Origin: AP-15 sp963833745
GTDB taxonomy: Bacteria; Pseudomonadota; Alphaproteobacteria; ATCC43930; CGMCC-115725
Length of the DNA: 64,000 nt
NCBI GenBank assembly: GCA_963833745.1
Contig: CAWHZD010000007.1
Location: 930,001 to 994,000 of the forward strand
Direction of reading: 5' to 3'
Shown here piece after piece: positions 9,367 through 18,925 of this stretch (the stretch's first letter is position 1; each line of letters opens with the position of its first letter). Both the position numbers and the translations under genes were made by a program. Below the pieces are notes generated by a model. The model had not been told where the DNA came from. It saw only the letters and a list, made by a program, of their open reading frames with translations, and made no database searches.

Positions 9367-9739
9367 TCAGAGCAAGCATTTGGCTGCCCACTCAAAAAGC
9401 GCCGCAAAGCTGGAAGCCTAGGCTCCTCCCTGGACTCACGCGCGCGGTCTTGGCGCTCGAGCTGAACGCTGGCCGCACCCCGCTCCGGAGCGGACGAAGG
9501 GCGGATAGCGCTCGCGCAACGAGACCCCAAGGATGGATGACCCGGGATTGAGGGCTGTACCGCGTCCGGGTTGTGGCGATTCACCGCGACCACACTAAGC
9601 GCTCGGCTCGCCCTGCGGGGGTCAGCTCGGCCGCCGCAGGCTGGTCAGGAGGTGGCGGGCGCGATCTCGGAATTGCAAGATTTGCTCATCGGCGTGAGCC
9701 TGGGCCAGCTGACGGCGTCGTGTCTTCGGGGCACATCCG
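9367..9739. other. Intergenic region, nothing recognised
   Basis: About 370 bp between the decayed gene and the regulator. I see no supported gene, repeat or RNA here. The region includes the 3' flank of the minus-strand LuxR-type gene. Confidence 0.4.
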
Positions 9740-10291
9740 TCAAAATTCGACGATTTGGCGGCGTAGACCCTTGGCGACGGCTTCGGTGCGGGTCGCAGCG
9801 CCGAGCTTGCGGAACAAGGATTCGATGTGGAACTTGACGGTGTGCGGCGAGATGCGGAGCCGCCGGGCCACCGCCTTGTTGCCGAGCCCGGCGGCGACGG
9901 CGGTCAACACCTCGATCTCGCGCGGGGTCAATGCCGGCGACGGCTCATCCGGCATTGGCGCGAAGCTCGGCCGCGGTGGTGACCGTGCCCGCACGACAAG
10001 CCCGGCGGCGACGGCGCGGAGTGCAGCGTCGAGCTGAACCGGCCCCGCCCCATTCGGCAGGAGCCCGGCAAAATCACCCTCCCCCGCCCCGAGCGCCACG
10101 ATCGGCAGGCCCGCCGCGGCCGTCGCCGCGCCGTCGGTCAGCACTGCCTCGGCGGGTTCGGTCGGCTCAACCGCTTCGTGTCCGCTCTGCGCGACCAGGT
10201 CGACGAGCCGCCGTGCCGTCGCCGGATCGGCGGCCACGACCGCCACGCGCAACCGCAGCGGCGCTTCCGCCGCAGCCGGGACCACGCTCAT
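9740..10291 (-). CDS. LuxR/NarL-type transcription regulator with degenerate receiver
   Basis: A 183-aa protein. I chose the ATG at 10291 because it overlaps the preceding stop as ATGA and begins MSVVPAAAEAPLRLRVAVVA. The C-terminal 65 residues are a classic GerE-type HTH (LTPREIEVLTAVAAGLGNKA, ISPHTVKFHIESLFRKLGA). The N-terminal half has the beta-alpha rhythm of a receiver (VAVVAADPATARRLVDLVAQ, LPIVALGAGEGDFAGLLP), but no acidic pocket and no clear phosphoacceptor Asp are visible, so it is probably not controlled by ordinary phosphotransfer. It is translationally coupled to the protease-like protein upstream, suggesting a shared response. Target genes unknown. Confidence 0.83.
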   Translation of the reverse strand: MSVVPAAAEAPLRLRVAVVAADPATARRLVDLVAQSGHEAVEPTEPAEAVLTDGAATAAAGLPIVALGAGEGDFAGLLPNGAGPVQLDAALRAVAAGLVVRARSPPRPSFAPMPDEPSPALTPREIEVLTAVAAGLGNKAVARRLRISPHTVKFHIESLFRKLGAATRTEAVAKGLRRQIVEF

Positions 10292-11190
10292 CGCGGCGGC
10301 CGCTCGCCCACCGTGGCGCTGACGGATTGCACCGCGCCGGCGCGGATCAGCCGCAATTCGACCTGCTTGCCGACCGCTTCCGGTCCGAGCAGCTCGGCAA
10401 GACGCGACGTGCCGCCGATCGGTGCGCCGTCGAGTGCCACCAGGATGTCGCCCAACATCACTCCCGCCTGCGCCGCCGGCCCGTCGCGGGTCACGCCGAG
10501 GATCATTAGCCCGTGCGCCTGTCCCGGCTCCACCCCCTGCGCCTCCGGCACCAGCACCGGCTGAACCGCTGCGCCGAGCCAGCCGCGCGCCACCCGGCCC
10601 TTTGTCAACAGCGGTTCGAGTACGCGTTCGACCGTCGCCGTCGGGATCACCAGGACGCGCCGGCGCGGACCGAAGGTCGAGACACCGAGCAGCCCGCCGG
10701 CCGCGTCGATGACCGGCCCGCCCTCTTCGCCCCGGGCGAGCCTGACGTCGAGGACGATGCGGCGGTCGATGCGCCCGCCGCCGCGGCTGTGCCAGGCGGG
10801 CCCAGCCGAATGGACCACGCCCAGCCGCACCGCGCTGCCGGCGCCATCGACGGCGAGCGCCAGCGCCAGCGCACCCGGCTGCGGCGGCGCCGCGTCCGAC
10901 CACGCCGGCTGCGGACCGCCGTCGAGGCGCAGGACGGCGATGTTGGTGCCGGGATCGCGCCCGGCGACACGCGCCGCAAAGGTTCCGCCATCGGCCAGCG
11001 TCACCTCGGCCTCCTCGGCCCTCGGCAATGCTTGCTCGGAGGCGACGACGACATCCTTGCGCCACAAGGTGCCGGAACGCAGCGAATGTCCGCGCACGCG
11101 GATGCCGGCGACCAGCGGGCGCGCCGTCGCCGCGCGCTCACTCAACGCTGCGGAAAACTGGCTCAACAGATCCTGGGTATCTTCGGCCAC
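10288..11190 (-). CDS. HtrA/DegP-like trypsin-fold plus PDZ protein with no catalytic triad (pseudoprotease)
   Basis: The product is 300 aa from a GTG at 11190 that has AGGAG seven bases upstream; a TTG at 11208 is a weaker option. Residues 25-190 follow the S1C fold and residues 195-290 a PDZ domain (GVMLGDILVALDGAPIGGTS). Against DegP the His position reads Gln53 (VVVASEQAL for VLTNNHVI), the Asp position Asn83 (GTNIAVLRL for SDIALLQI), and the Ser position Glu156 (GEEGGPV for GNSGGAL). All three catalytic residues are thus replaced. No signal peptide is evident, so it may be cytosolic. The stop overlaps the LuxR-type gene (ATGA). A binding or sensing role is my inference. Confidence 0.8.
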   Translation of the reverse strand: MAEDTQDLLSQFSAALSERAATARPLVAGIRVRGHSLRSGTLWRKDVVVASEQALPRAEEAEVTLADGGTFAARVAGRDPGTNIAVLRLDGGPQPAWSDAAPPQPGALALALAVDGAGSAVRLGVVHSAGPAWHSRGGGRIDRRIVLDVRLARGEEGGPVIDAAGGLLGVSTFGPRRRVLVIPTATVERVLEPLLTKGRVARGWLGAAVQPVLVPEAQGVEPGQAHGLMILGVTRDGPAAQAGVMLGDILVALDGAPIGGTSRLAELLGPEAVGKQVELRLIRAGAVQSVSATVGERPPR

Positions 11191-11200
11191 GGCCCTTCTC

Positions 11201-11217
11201 CTCGACAATCTGTCGAG
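11201..11217. promoter_or_regulatory. Inverted repeat just upstream of the pseudoprotease start
   Basis: CTCGACA-ATC-TGTCGAG is a perfect 7-bp inverted repeat with a 3-base spacer. It begins 11 bp before the GTG start and overlaps the ribosome-binding region, so it could be an operator (perhaps for the adjacent LuxR-type regulator) or an RNA hairpin masking the start site. Confidence 0.35.
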
Positions 11218-11345
11218 AAGGATGGGGCCGCAGGACGCCCCACGCCACCGGGCAAATGGGCAGGTACGATGCCCGCGGGCATCGAGGGCCTACCTTTCAA
11301 GGTCTGGCGTCAATACTCTCGTACCGTCGCTTCACGTCGCGACAC

Positions 11346-11948
11346 TTACTTTGGGAGTTTGGCTAGCGGTATCACAGGCGGGGCTTTACTGTTGAGCAGC
11401 TCGAGCAAAGGCTCCACCACATCATGCTCTACTAAGCGGGCTTCCAATTTTGCGATGCTGGCGACCCTTCCATCAAATGGATCGGGATGACCGACGAAAA
11501 ATTTGCCTAAAAAGTTCTTTGCCCATCCGTACACGCCAAAATCTGAGGACACTGCGATCAACAGCCCCTCATGCGGAGCGGCTATGTTAGCCCCAGCCAA
11601 GCTTTCGCAGATATTCGTAATGTCGAGATCTCCGGGCGTCAATGGCAACATTTCTGCCTCGGCAATGAGATTCTGATCATCATCAAGGAGAAATAAATCG
11701 TAGGTCAAATTTTTAGCAGTCAAGTTGGCGACTTTGAGTTCCGTTACCTCGGCCCAGGTTTTTAATCCGCCCACTACCGGCCCCGGCACGCACTCGTAAA
11801 AGACGGTCAGGACCTGGCTGACTTCCCCGTTGGTGGAGCCGGTCGAGGGCGACGGCGGAGGGAGCAAAGTAATCTGCGCCATCGCCTGGCCGGAGAGCGC
11901 TACAGAGAGGGTGAACGCCAAGGGTAATATTTGCCGTTTCATGACCAC
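11346..11948 (-). CDS. Secreted protein of unknown function
   Basis: The product is about 200 aa with a clear signal peptide (MVMKRQILPLAFTLSVALSG then QAMAQ). The mature region starts with a Pro/Ser-rich linker, then a beta-rich body (VLTVFYECVPGPVVGG, LTYDLFLLDDDQNLIAEAEM, LLIAVSSDFGVYGWAKNFLG). Two ATGs (11948 and 11942) are possible; the second lies closer to the basic-hydrophobic signal sequence. Base composition is lower in GC than its neighbours. I do not recognise a family. It stands between the pseudoprotease unit and the disrupted PEP-CTERM gene, all on the minus strand. Confidence 0.65.
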   Translation of the reverse strand: MVMKRQILPLAFTLSVALSGQAMAQITLLPPPSPSTGSTNGEVSQVLTVFYECVPGPVVGGLKTWAEVTELKVANLTAKNLTYDLFLLDDDQNLIAEAEMLPLTPGDLDITNICESLAGANIAAPHEGLLIAVSSDFGVYGWAKNFLGKFFVGHPDPFDGRVASIAKLEARLVEHDVVEPLLELLNSKAPPVIPLAKLPK

Positions 11949-12134
11949 TCCTCCGGTTGAGCTTAGGGGTTACATAAGTATTCGTACCCCTTTCGATGGT
12001 ATTGTCCGGCAAGCTAATCTTTCAGGGATAGCAGCCGCACCAAGCTAAAGGTCACAAGGCCAATTCCGAAAAGGGCGAGGGTCGCGGGCTCGGGAATCTC
12101 GGAATAGCGCTGCGTAAATCCGTCGAGCGAGACG

Positions 12135-12142
12135 GCGTTACC
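12135..12142. repeat. Left 8-bp target-site duplication of IS66
   Basis: GCGTTACC directly left of the IS66 end GTAAGCG; identical to the copy at 14723-14730. Eight base pairs is the usual IS66 duplication length. Confidence 0.85.
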
Positions 12143-12166
12143 GTAAGCGTCCGGTATACGCCGTGA

Positions 12167-13792
12167 TCAGGCAGCGGTCTCACCCGGCGGAGAGTGGAAG
12201 GCCCAAGGCATCAGTTCGGCGATGCGGTTGATCGGATGCCCGGCGGCGATCCTGGAGAGGGTGTCGGTGAGGTAGGCTTCCGGGTTGAGGCCATTCAATT
12301 TCGCGGTCTGCAGGATCGAGTACATCGCGGCGGCACGCTCGCCGCCGGAATGACTGCCGGCGAAGAGCCAGTTGCGTCTTCCTAAAGCTATGCAGCGTAT
12401 TGCATTTTCGGCGATGTTGTTGTCGGCTTCGAGGCGGGCGTCGGTGGCGAAGCGGGTAAGCGCGGGGCGGCGCTTAATGATGTAGCGGAAGGCCTCGGCA
12501 AGCTCTGATCGAGCCGAGAGCTTGCGCTCGGCGGCCTGCGCCCAGGCGAAGAACGCATCGAGCAAGGGGATGGTAGCGACGCGATGTGCCAGCCTCTCGT
12601 CTGGCGGGGCGAAGCGAGCCTTGTCCTCGACGGCATAGAATTGCGCGATCCGGTCGAGCGCCGCCTTGGCGACGGTCGATTTCGTCGTTTGCCACACGTC
12701 GAAGATGCCCCTGCGGCAATGGCTCCAGCAGGCGACCTCGGTGATCGCCGGCCTCGCCGGGAGCCCCGGGCTGGCCTTGCGCGGCGCGTACAGCGCTGCG
12801 AACCCGCTATAGGCATCGGCCTGCAGAAACCCGGTGAAGTGCGCGAGATGGGCCGCCGGGTGCGCGCCGCCACGGTCGGGGCTGTAGAAGTAGACCGCCG
12901 CCGGCGGTGCGGGGCCGCAGAACGGCCGGTCGTCACGGACATAGACCCATAATCGCCCGGTCCGGGTTCGGCCGAGGCCGGGCTCCAGCACCGGGACCGG
13001 CGTGTCGTCGCCGTGGATCTTTTCGGCAGCAAACACGTGGCGGCAGATCCCCTCGACGATCGGCTGCAGTAGCCAGACCGCCTGGCCCACCCAGTCGCTC
13101 AAGGTCGAGCGATCGAGGTCGACCCCCTCGCGGGCGTAGATCTCGCTCTGACGGTATAGCGGAAGGTGATCGGTATATTTCGACACCAAGAGATGCGCCA
13201 GCATGCCCGGGGCGGCGCGCCCGCGCGGCGTCGGCAGAGCCGGCGCCGCCGCTTGGGTGATTGCATCGCAGTGCCGGCAGGCATATTTCGGCCGGACGTG
13301 CCGGATCACCCGGAACCGGCCGGGGACATAGTCGAGCACCTCGGTGACGTCTTCGCCGAGCCGAGCCATGTCGCCGCCGCAGGCGGGACAGGTGCAGGCG
13401 CCATCGTGCTCCGGCTCGTGCACGACCTGCTGACGGGGCAGGTGGTCCGGCAGCTTCTTGCGCTTTGGCCGTACCCCCTCGCGCAGCGGCAGCGGCTGGT
13501 CTTCGGCGGCAGCTTTGCTGATCTCTTCAGCCTCGCCGGCTTCCAACTCCTCGAGCCGCAGCTCGAGCTGCTCGAGCTGCCCGGTCAGCCGCTCCGAGGA
13601 GCGGCCGAACTGCATCCGCCGCAGCTTGGCGATCTGGAACTTCAGCTTCTCGATTTCCAGCGTGCGCAGCTGGACGGCGAGCTTTGCCGCCTGCAATTCC
13701 GCGCTCGCCGCCGCCAATTCGCTCTGGCAGGCCAGGGCAAAAGCCCGTAGCGCGTCGGGGTCGGAGGGCAGATCGGCCGAGGCCAGCGACAT
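12167..13792 (-). CDS. tnpC: IS66 family transposase TnpC
   Basis: A 541-aa transposase of full IS66 length. A coiled N-terminal leucine-rich region (residues about 10-90) precedes a Cys-rich zinc-finger (CTCPACGGDMARLGEDVTEV, YACRHC). The DDE core follows: HGDDTPVPVLEPG, then LQADAYSGFAALY, and finally RLEADNNIAENAIRCIALGR, where the last acidic residues complete the site. It ends with the standard IS66 tail (GLNPEAYLTDTLSRIAAGHPI). It catalyses movement of the element. 60 bp separate it from tnpB. Confidence 0.93.
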   Translation of the reverse strand: MSLASADLPSDPDALRAFALACQSELAAASAELQAAKLAVQLRTLEIEKLKFQIAKLRRMQFGRSSERLTGQLEQLELRLEELEAGEAEEISKAAAEDQPLPLREGVRPKRKKLPDHLPRQQVVHEPEHDGACTCPACGGDMARLGEDVTEVLDYVPGRFRVIRHVRPKYACRHCDAITQAAAPALPTPRGRAAPGMLAHLLVSKYTDHLPLYRQSEIYAREGVDLDRSTLSDWVGQAVWLLQPIVEGICRHVFAAEKIHGDDTPVPVLEPGLGRTRTGRLWVYVRDDRPFCGPAPPAAVYFYSPDRGGAHPAAHLAHFTGFLQADAYSGFAALYAPRKASPGLPARPAITEVACWSHCRRGIFDVWQTTKSTVAKAALDRIAQFYAVEDKARFAPPDERLAHRVATIPLLDAFFAWAQAAERKLSARSELAEAFRYIIKRRPALTRFATDARLEADNNIAENAIRCIALGRRNWLFAGSHSGGERAAAMYSILQTAKLNGLNPEAYLTDTLSRIAAGHPINRIAELMPWAFHSPPGETAA

Positions 13793-13852
13793 ACCCCGCC
13801 TCTATCGAATGCCGCCGCCAGACACCAGAACAAACAGAGAATCCCTGATCTG

Positions 13853-14206
13853 TCAAACCAACATGGGTCGCCGCGGCGCCGGCGGTGCTATCGTCCGCCG
13901 CCAATCCATCGCCTCCACCAGCAGCGCCAACTGCGCCGGCGTCAATGTCAATGTGCCGTCGACGATCGGCGGCCAGACGAATTTGTCGCGTTCCAGCCGC
14001 TTGGCGAACAGGCACAGGCCGCTGCCGTCCCAGTACAGGCCTTTCAGATAATGACCGCGCTTGCTGCGAAAGATGAAAACATGGCCGCTGAACGGGTCGG
14101 CGCCGATGATCTGCTGAACCTTGGCCGCCAGGCCGTCGAACCCGGCGCGCAGATCGATCGGCTGACAAGCGAGAAACACCTTCGTCCCCGGCGCCAGGCC
14201 GATCAT
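13853..14206 (-). CDS. tnpB: IS66 accessory protein TnpB
   Basis: A 117-aa protein with the hallmark IS66 Orf2 start (MIGLAPGTKVFLACQPIDLR AG) and the middle block FIFRSKRGHYLKGLYWDGSG. Length and position between tnpA and tnpC are standard. Its start overlaps the end of tnpA by 4 bp (ATGA), indicating coupled translation. It is required for transposition in studied IS66 elements, although its biochemical role is unclear. Confidence 0.93.
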   Translation of the reverse strand: MIGLAPGTKVFLACQPIDLRAGFDGLAAKVQQIIGADPFSGHVFIFRSKRGHYLKGLYWDGSGLCLFAKRLERDKFVWPPIVDGTLTLTPAQLALLVEAMDWRRTIAPPAPRRPMLV

Positions 14207-14625
14207 CCCGGCCCCCGCACCGCCGCCAGCACCCGCCGCAGCGCCTTCTCGTTGACACTGGCATCCACGCGCACCCGGACCCCAGTCGGCAGATCGATCT
14301 CGATCACCCCGACGCGCTCCGCCAAAGCCACACCCCTACCTCGCGGCCATACTGCACCAGCCATTGGCACCGGCGAATTCGGGCCTGACGCCTCGGCGAC
14401 GACGCCGAGCTGGACAAAACCCACCGGCGTAGGCGCCGCGGTCCGCGCCACCAGTGCGGCCGCCTTCCATGCCGATCGCCAGTTATACAGCAGGCTATCC
14501 GAGATCCCGTGCCGGCGGGCAACCACCGAAACTCGGCCACCCTCGGCATCCACTTCAGCCATCAGCGCCACTTTCTCCTCCGGCGTCCACTGCCGGCGGC
14601 GCGCAACAACAACCTCGCCATCCAC
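14203..14625 (-). CDS. tnpA: IS66 accessory protein TnpA (HTH)
   Basis: A 140-aa protein with an N-terminal helix-turn-helix typical of IS66/IS3 OrfA (RRQWTPEEKVALMAEVDAEG, VARRHGISDSLLYNWRSAWK). The C-terminal part carries the IS66-specific IEIDLPTGVRVRVDASVNEK segment. It is the first gene of the tnpA-tnpB-tnpC set and probably binds the element ends. Confidence 0.9.
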   Translation of the reverse strand: MDGEVVVARRRQWTPEEKVALMAEVDAEGGRVSVVARRHGISDSLLYNWRSAWKAAALVARTAAPTPVGFVQLGVVAEASGPNSPVPMAGAVWPRGRGVALAERVGVIEIDLPTGVRVRVDASVNEKALRRVLAAVRGPG

Positions 14626-14722
14626 CCCAAGGACTCCTTCTGGACAGTCCAGAAGGACCCAGCTTCCCTCAGCGCGCTCTCCCCGACCACACCCCGCAGG
14701 CCGGTTCAGACCGGACGCTTAC

Positions 14723-14730
14723 GCGTTACC
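14723..14730. repeat. Right 8-bp target-site duplication of IS66
   Basis: GCGTTACC directly right of the IS66 end; identical to 12135-12142. Confidence 0.85.
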
Positions 14731-15332
14731 GGCGTCTGACTCGATAGTAATAGACTTTTCAACGATAATTGACGACTGTGGCGGGAATTGAGCGATATCG
14801 AATAGGTTGAACGTGTCGAATAACGAGTTCGGCTTCAACGCGCGTATCCCCTAAGGTATTACCGACCGCATCGAAAGTAGATTCGTCTATCCCGATATCA
14901 CCCGTCCCGCCTCCAAAATCAAAGTTGGTGAGCGCAAGTGAATTGTCAGCAATCCCAAAGCTCGCAGACGCTGCACCAACGGTAAAATCGAAGGCAAGAT
15001 CGAGCAGGCTTGTTGTCCGCAATTGACCATTTGCGATAAAATTTAGCCCAGGATTGCGCGATTGGTCATCAAGACCGACGACGTTTATCAGTGAGAAATC
15101 GGGAACGCCGCCAAAGGTAGATTCGAGAGACCAATTGCCGAACGTCTTGATGTAAGTTATGGAATACATTGTCCGCAATGACAATATTTCCACCATTGAA
15201 CAGATCTTGTAAAGAGCACGAGACCCCGCTTGGACAATTGTAAACCACCGTCGCGTGCCCTGTCCCAAGTCCCGGTGCAAATCCCGCTATCAGCACTCCA
15301 GCGATAAGCCTTCCTGCATGTAGGATTCTCAT

Positions 15333-15953
15333 CGTACCACCCTCGGACGGCGTTAAAGACTCCCTCGGCACTGCGCTAGCTACGTCGTAAAATATTAAGC
15401 AAAAAGCATGCCGCGATCCGGGTTCCCCATGGTATCGGCAGCTTGCCTTTCATCATCGGAGGTGCGTCTTCGCGAGCTGTAAAGATTGCCGACATCCTTA
15501 TGGATTCGAGTTCCTCACCGGCATCCGCCGAGCAGGCTCGCAGCTTCAACAAGCAACTCAGGGCATTGACCGAACCGCGAGCCTTGACAAATAAACTGGA
15601 GATTGCTGCAAGAGAAATCCGAGCTCCCCGCTTATAGTGCAAAAATTCCCGACAGGGGCGCCACGTGGCGACTCGGCATTCGCCCTGAGGGCGCCGCACA
15701 TTCGACAGATATCGACGAGAGTTCTGGCAGCTCAGGCGGGTCAGAGTGTGGAGGATCGTCCGGCGGCCCGGCAAGGGCCTGGGTTATCCGTGTCAAATAT
15801 TCCGACGCTCGGGCTCATTCGGTGAATGGTCATTCGGATGACCGGCCGCGAGGACTGCGGTTCGAGAGGTCGTGATCAGTCGGGAGCCTCCGTTAAACAA
15901 GCCGGTAAAGAAGCCAGATCCCGACTAAAGGAGCCGCTTCCGACCGGGCTCGG
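15333..15953. other. Intergenic region, no supported gene
   Basis: About 620 bp between the start of the PEP-CTERM gene and the 3' end of the peptide-transporter operon. It holds the PEP-CTERM promoter and the downstream end of the operon. Frames here have no recognisable features. A TTGACA hexamer in the 15570-15600 area is a possible promoter element only. Confidence 0.4.
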
Positions 15954-16865
15954 TCAGCGGTCGCGGAGCTTGGGGTCGAGGGCGTCGCGCAGCGCGTCGC
16001 CGAACAGACTGAAGCCGAACACGGTCAGCGCAATCGCCAGTCCCGGGAAAATCGCGATCCATGGGGCGGTCGAGGCGTATTCCTCGGCTCCGCCCTGCAG
16101 CATCAGACCCCAGGCCGGGACCGGCTCCTGCACACCGAGCCCGAGATAAGACAACGACGCTTCGGCCAAAATCGCCTGGCCGACAAAAGCGGTCAGCAGG
16201 ATCAGAAACGGCGCCATCACATTCGGCACCATATGGCGCAGGATGATCCGGCAATGCCCAAAGCCGCAGGCGCGCGCCGCATCGATATAGGGCACCTCGC
16301 GGATCGCCAAGGCGCTCGACCGCACGATGCGCGCACAGCGCGGGATCAGCGGGATCGTGATCGCGACGATGACATTGTGCAGCCCGGTGCCGAAAATCGC
16401 CACGACCGCCAGCGCCAGAATGATCAACGGAAACGCCATCACGATATCGAGCAGCCGCTGCAGGTAGAGGTCGATGCGCCCGCCGAAATAGGCGCTGCCG
16501 ACGCCAAGCACCAACCCGGCGAAGCTGCTGACGATGGCCGACGAGAACCCTACGATCAATGCTGTGCGCGCGCCAAAAATGATGCGTGAGAGCAGATCGC
16601 GGCCAAATTGGTCGGTGCCGAGCCAATGGGCCCAGCTCGGAGCCTCGGTCATCGCCGCGAAATCGTTGGCGGTCGGGCTGTAGGGCGCAATCCAGTCGGC
16701 GGCCAACCCGGCCACCGCCATGATCACGACAAGCACCATGCCAAAGGTGCCGAGAGGCTGGCGGTGGGCGAAGCCGAGCGCTCGGTCAAAAAGCGAGCGC
16801 GGGCGTTCCGACAGATCGTCGAGGATCGCGGAAACGGCGGTCGGATCGGGGGCGGCAATCGTCAT
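15954..16865 (-). CDS. Oligopeptide/dipeptide ABC transporter permease (DppC/OppC type)
   Basis: A 303-aa inner-membrane permease with an N-terminal cytoplasmic tail, TM1 (FGMVLVVIMAVAGLAADWIA), the family motif WLGTDQFGRDLLSRIIFGAR (about 85-104), four to five further TM segments, and the EAA loop (REVPYIDAARACGFGHCRII) that docks the ATPases. This is the DppC/OppC subfamily. It is the last gene of a long minus-strand operon and lies 7 bp after the partner permease. With the two ATPases and three binding proteins upstream it forms a peptide or opine importer. Confidence 0.92.
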   Translation of the reverse strand: MTIAAPDPTAVSAILDDLSERPRSLFDRALGFAHRQPLGTFGMVLVVIMAVAGLAADWIAPYSPTANDFAAMTEAPSWAHWLGTDQFGRDLLSRIIFGARTALIVGFSSAIVSSFAGLVLGVGSAYFGGRIDLYLQRLLDIVMAFPLIILALAVVAIFGTGLHNVIVAITIPLIPRCARIVRSSALAIREVPYIDAARACGFGHCRIILRHMVPNVMAPFLILLTAFVGQAILAEASLSYLGLGVQEPVPAWGLMLQGGAEEYASTAPWIAIFPGLAIALTVFGFSLFGDALRDALDPKLRDR

Positions 16866-16872
16866 GGCATAC

Positions 16873-17844
16873 TCACGCGAAGCGGATGCGAGGGTCGAGC
16901 CAGGCGTAGATCAGGTCGACGAACGTGTTGGTGAAGACGAAGACGGCGACGACCAGCATCACCAACGCCTGGGTCAAGGTATAGTCCTGGTTCTGCACCG
17001 CCTGCACGAACAGACGGCCGATCCCGTTCAGGTTGAAGACTTGCTCAGTCACGACCAGACCGCCGATCAGAAACGCCAATTCGATGCCGATCAGGGTCAC
17101 GACCGGCAGCAATGCGTTCTTCAGCGCATGGCGGTTGATGATGATGCGCTCGATCAGCCCCTTGGCGCGCGCGGTGCGGATATAATCCTCGCGCAACACT
17201 TCGAGCATCGTCGAGCGCGTCATCCGCATCGTCACCGCTGCATAGCGGTAGCCGACCGTGATCGCCGGCCAGATCGCCATCGACAGGTTGCGCATCGGGT
17301 CTTTCCACAGCGGGACATAGTCGATCGGCGGCATCCAGGGCGAACCGAACACTGCCTGAGAAATGTTGAGAATGGCGAGGATGATCAGGATGCCGAGCCA
17401 GAAGGACGGGGTGGCGAGACCGGCAATCGCGACGGTTCGCACGACAACGTCGATCATGGTGTTCTGCTTCAGCGCCGAAATCGTGCCGAGCGGGATGGCG
17501 ATGACGATCGCAACCACCGTCGCCAGGATCGCGATTTCGAGCGAAATCGGAAAGCGCGCCGCGATCTCGTAGGACACCGGCTTTCCCGACCACATCGAGG
17601 TCCCGAAATCGAACCGGAAAAGCCCCCAGACAAAATCGAAAAATTGGAGGAAAACCGGCCGATCGAGACCGAGCTGGAGATGGCAGGCGGTGACCGCGCG
17701 CTCGTCAAAGGTGCCGCCGCCCGAGCCTAGGCGGGTAACGCAGATGTCGCCGGGAATGAGGCGCATCAGCAAAAACACCAGCGCCGCCGCCCCGATCAGG
17801 GTCGGCACCACCAGCAAAATCCGCTGCACGATGTATCGATACAT
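16873..17844 (-). CDS. Oligopeptide/dipeptide ABC transporter permease (DppB/OppB type)
   Basis: A 323-aa permease that begins in DppB style (MYRYIVQRILLVVPTLIGAA, then VFLLMRLIPGD), with six predicted TM segments, the central DFGTSMWSGKPVSYEIAARF block and the EAA loop LREDYIRTARAKGLIERIII. It ends with the FVDLIYAWLDPRIRF motif usual for DppB/OppB. It pairs with the DppC-type permease 7 bp downstream and follows the DppF-type ATPase gene by 54 bp. Confidence 0.92.
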   Translation of the reverse strand: MYRYIVQRILLVVPTLIGAAALVFLLMRLIPGDICVTRLGSGGGTFDERAVTACHLQLGLDRPVFLQFFDFVWGLFRFDFGTSMWSGKPVSYEIAARFPISLEIAILATVVAIVIAIPLGTISALKQNTMIDVVVRTVAIAGLATPSFWLGILIILAILNISQAVFGSPWMPPIDYVPLWKDPMRNLSMAIWPAITVGYRYAAVTMRMTRSTMLEVLREDYIRTARAKGLIERIIINRHALKNALLPVVTLIGIELAFLIGGLVVTEQVFNLNGIGRLFVQAVQNQDYTLTQALVMLVVAVFVFTNTFVDLIYAWLDPRIRFA

Positions 17845-17898
17845 GGCCTTGTGCGCCTCCCTCGCGCCGACCTGGGCGGGCGAGCTAAAACACCGCCG

Positions 17899-18906
<1,008 letters not shown>

Positions 18907-18925
18907 CCCTCCCGCCCGCCTCGAT

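Larger units (their letters stand above)
12143..14722 (-). mobile_element. Complete IS66-family insertion sequence (2580 bp)
   Basis: The ends are GTAAGCGTCCGGTATACGCC on the left and, on the opposite strand, GTAAGCGTCCGGTCTGAACC on the right; 13 terminal bases are identical in inverted orientation and start with the GTAAG typical of IS66. Perfect 8-bp direct repeats (GCGTTACC) flank it. Inside are tnpA, tnpB and tnpC on the minus strand, all intact, so the element may still be active. Confidence 0.92.
12014..15332 (-). pseudogene. PEP-CTERM sorting-signal protein gene, interrupted by IS66 and frameshifted
   Basis: The 5' part (15332-14731) starts with a signal peptide (MRILHAGRLIAGVLIAGFAP) and runs to the IS66 insertion. 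The 3' part (12134-12014) encodes YSEIPEPATLALFGIGL, a hydrophobic segment, RLLSLKD and stop, which is a classic PEP-CTERM tail (PEP motif, transmembrane helix, basic end). Removing the IS and one copy of the 8-bp duplication restores a reading frame (EKSITIES-DAGNAVSLDGF). Two further single-base shifts are needed, near 15180 and near 14820. Such proteins are sorted by exosortase to the cell surface or exopolysaccharide. Inactive as it stands. Confidence 0.75.

Noticed and set aside
9740..11065. A 441-codon frame covering both the regulator and the protease-like gene
   Set aside because: Only the last 183 codons look like protein (LuxR-type). The upstream part is an Ala/Arg-rich shadow of the HtrA-like frame.
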